A DNA stretch of 5,139 nt, from positions 1-5,139 of the forward strand of contig JAAZME010000309.1 in NCBI GenBank assembly GCA_012798975.1. Direction: 5' to 3'. A program made the translations under genes and the position numbers. This document shows positions 5,103-5,139 of the stretch, one piece after another (position 1 is the stretch's first letter; each line of letters begins with the position of its first letter). The notes below the pieces were generated by a model. It was not told where the DNA came from. It saw only the letters and a list, made by a program, of their open reading frames with translations, and ran no database searches. Source of the DNA: Gallicola sp. GTDB lineage: Bacteria; Bacillota; Clostridia; Tissierellales; Peptoniphilaceae.

Positions 5103-5139
5103 TGGAGCTGGTGGAGGGAATCGAACCCCCAACCTGCTG
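5103..5139 (-). tRNA. Probable tRNA-Thr, 3' part only
   Basis: The 37 nt present read as the 3' arm of an anticodon stem ending CAGC, variable loop AGGTT, T-arm GGGGG-TTCGATT-CCCTC, acceptor strand CACCAGC, U73 and an encoded CCA. Anticodon and 5' half lie beyond the right edge, so identity is inferred. The acceptor strand (implying a 5' GCTGGTG), U73 and the AGGTT variable loop resemble Firmicute tRNA-Thr(TGT). tRNA-Val is the main alternative, but it usually has A73. Confidence 0.75.

Overview
The window is a compact, gene-dense stretch of a low-GC Firmicute chromosome, most likely from class Clostridia. The low GC content, AGGAGG-type ribosome binding sites, a T-box in front of thrS, CCA-encoding tRNA genes, a His-tRNA synthetase of the type I associate with clostridia and an infC that starts with ATT all fit. 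This placement is inferred from style, not from a database match.

Everything runs on the minus strand, so the reading order is from high to low coordinates. A tRNA cluster comes first: the 3' part of a probable tRNA-Thr, then tRNA-Tyr(GTA), tRNA-Gly(GCC) and tRNA-Cys(GCA). An intrinsic terminator hairpin abuts the CCA end of tRNA-Cys. Only 8 nt beyond its T-tract lies the Shine-Dalgarno site of a 239-aa protein that I place, from memory of the family, in the DUF6873 / GME-fold (pentein) group. Its stop is 5 nt from the start of hisS, so these two form a coupled pair. The hisS stop runs directly into a threonine T-box riboswitch controlling thrS. Three bases after the thrS stop begins a good promoter for infC, whose leader carries an L20-type attenuator. 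infC is cut by the left edge; rpmI and rplT would be expected beyond it.

Functionally this is translation: two class II aminoacyl-tRNA synthetases, an initiation factor and four tRNAs. Its striking property is regulatory. Each of the three transcription units (239-aa gene plus hisS, thrS, infC) has an intrinsic terminator just upstream of its Shine-Dalgarno site, so expression depends on read-through. Two of these terminators belong to recognisable systems (T-box and an L20-like leader). The third, between tRNA-Cys and the 239-aa gene, matches no leader class I know. No transposon, phage, CRISPR or other mobile signature is visible, and there is no stretch of 300 bases without a gene or leader.
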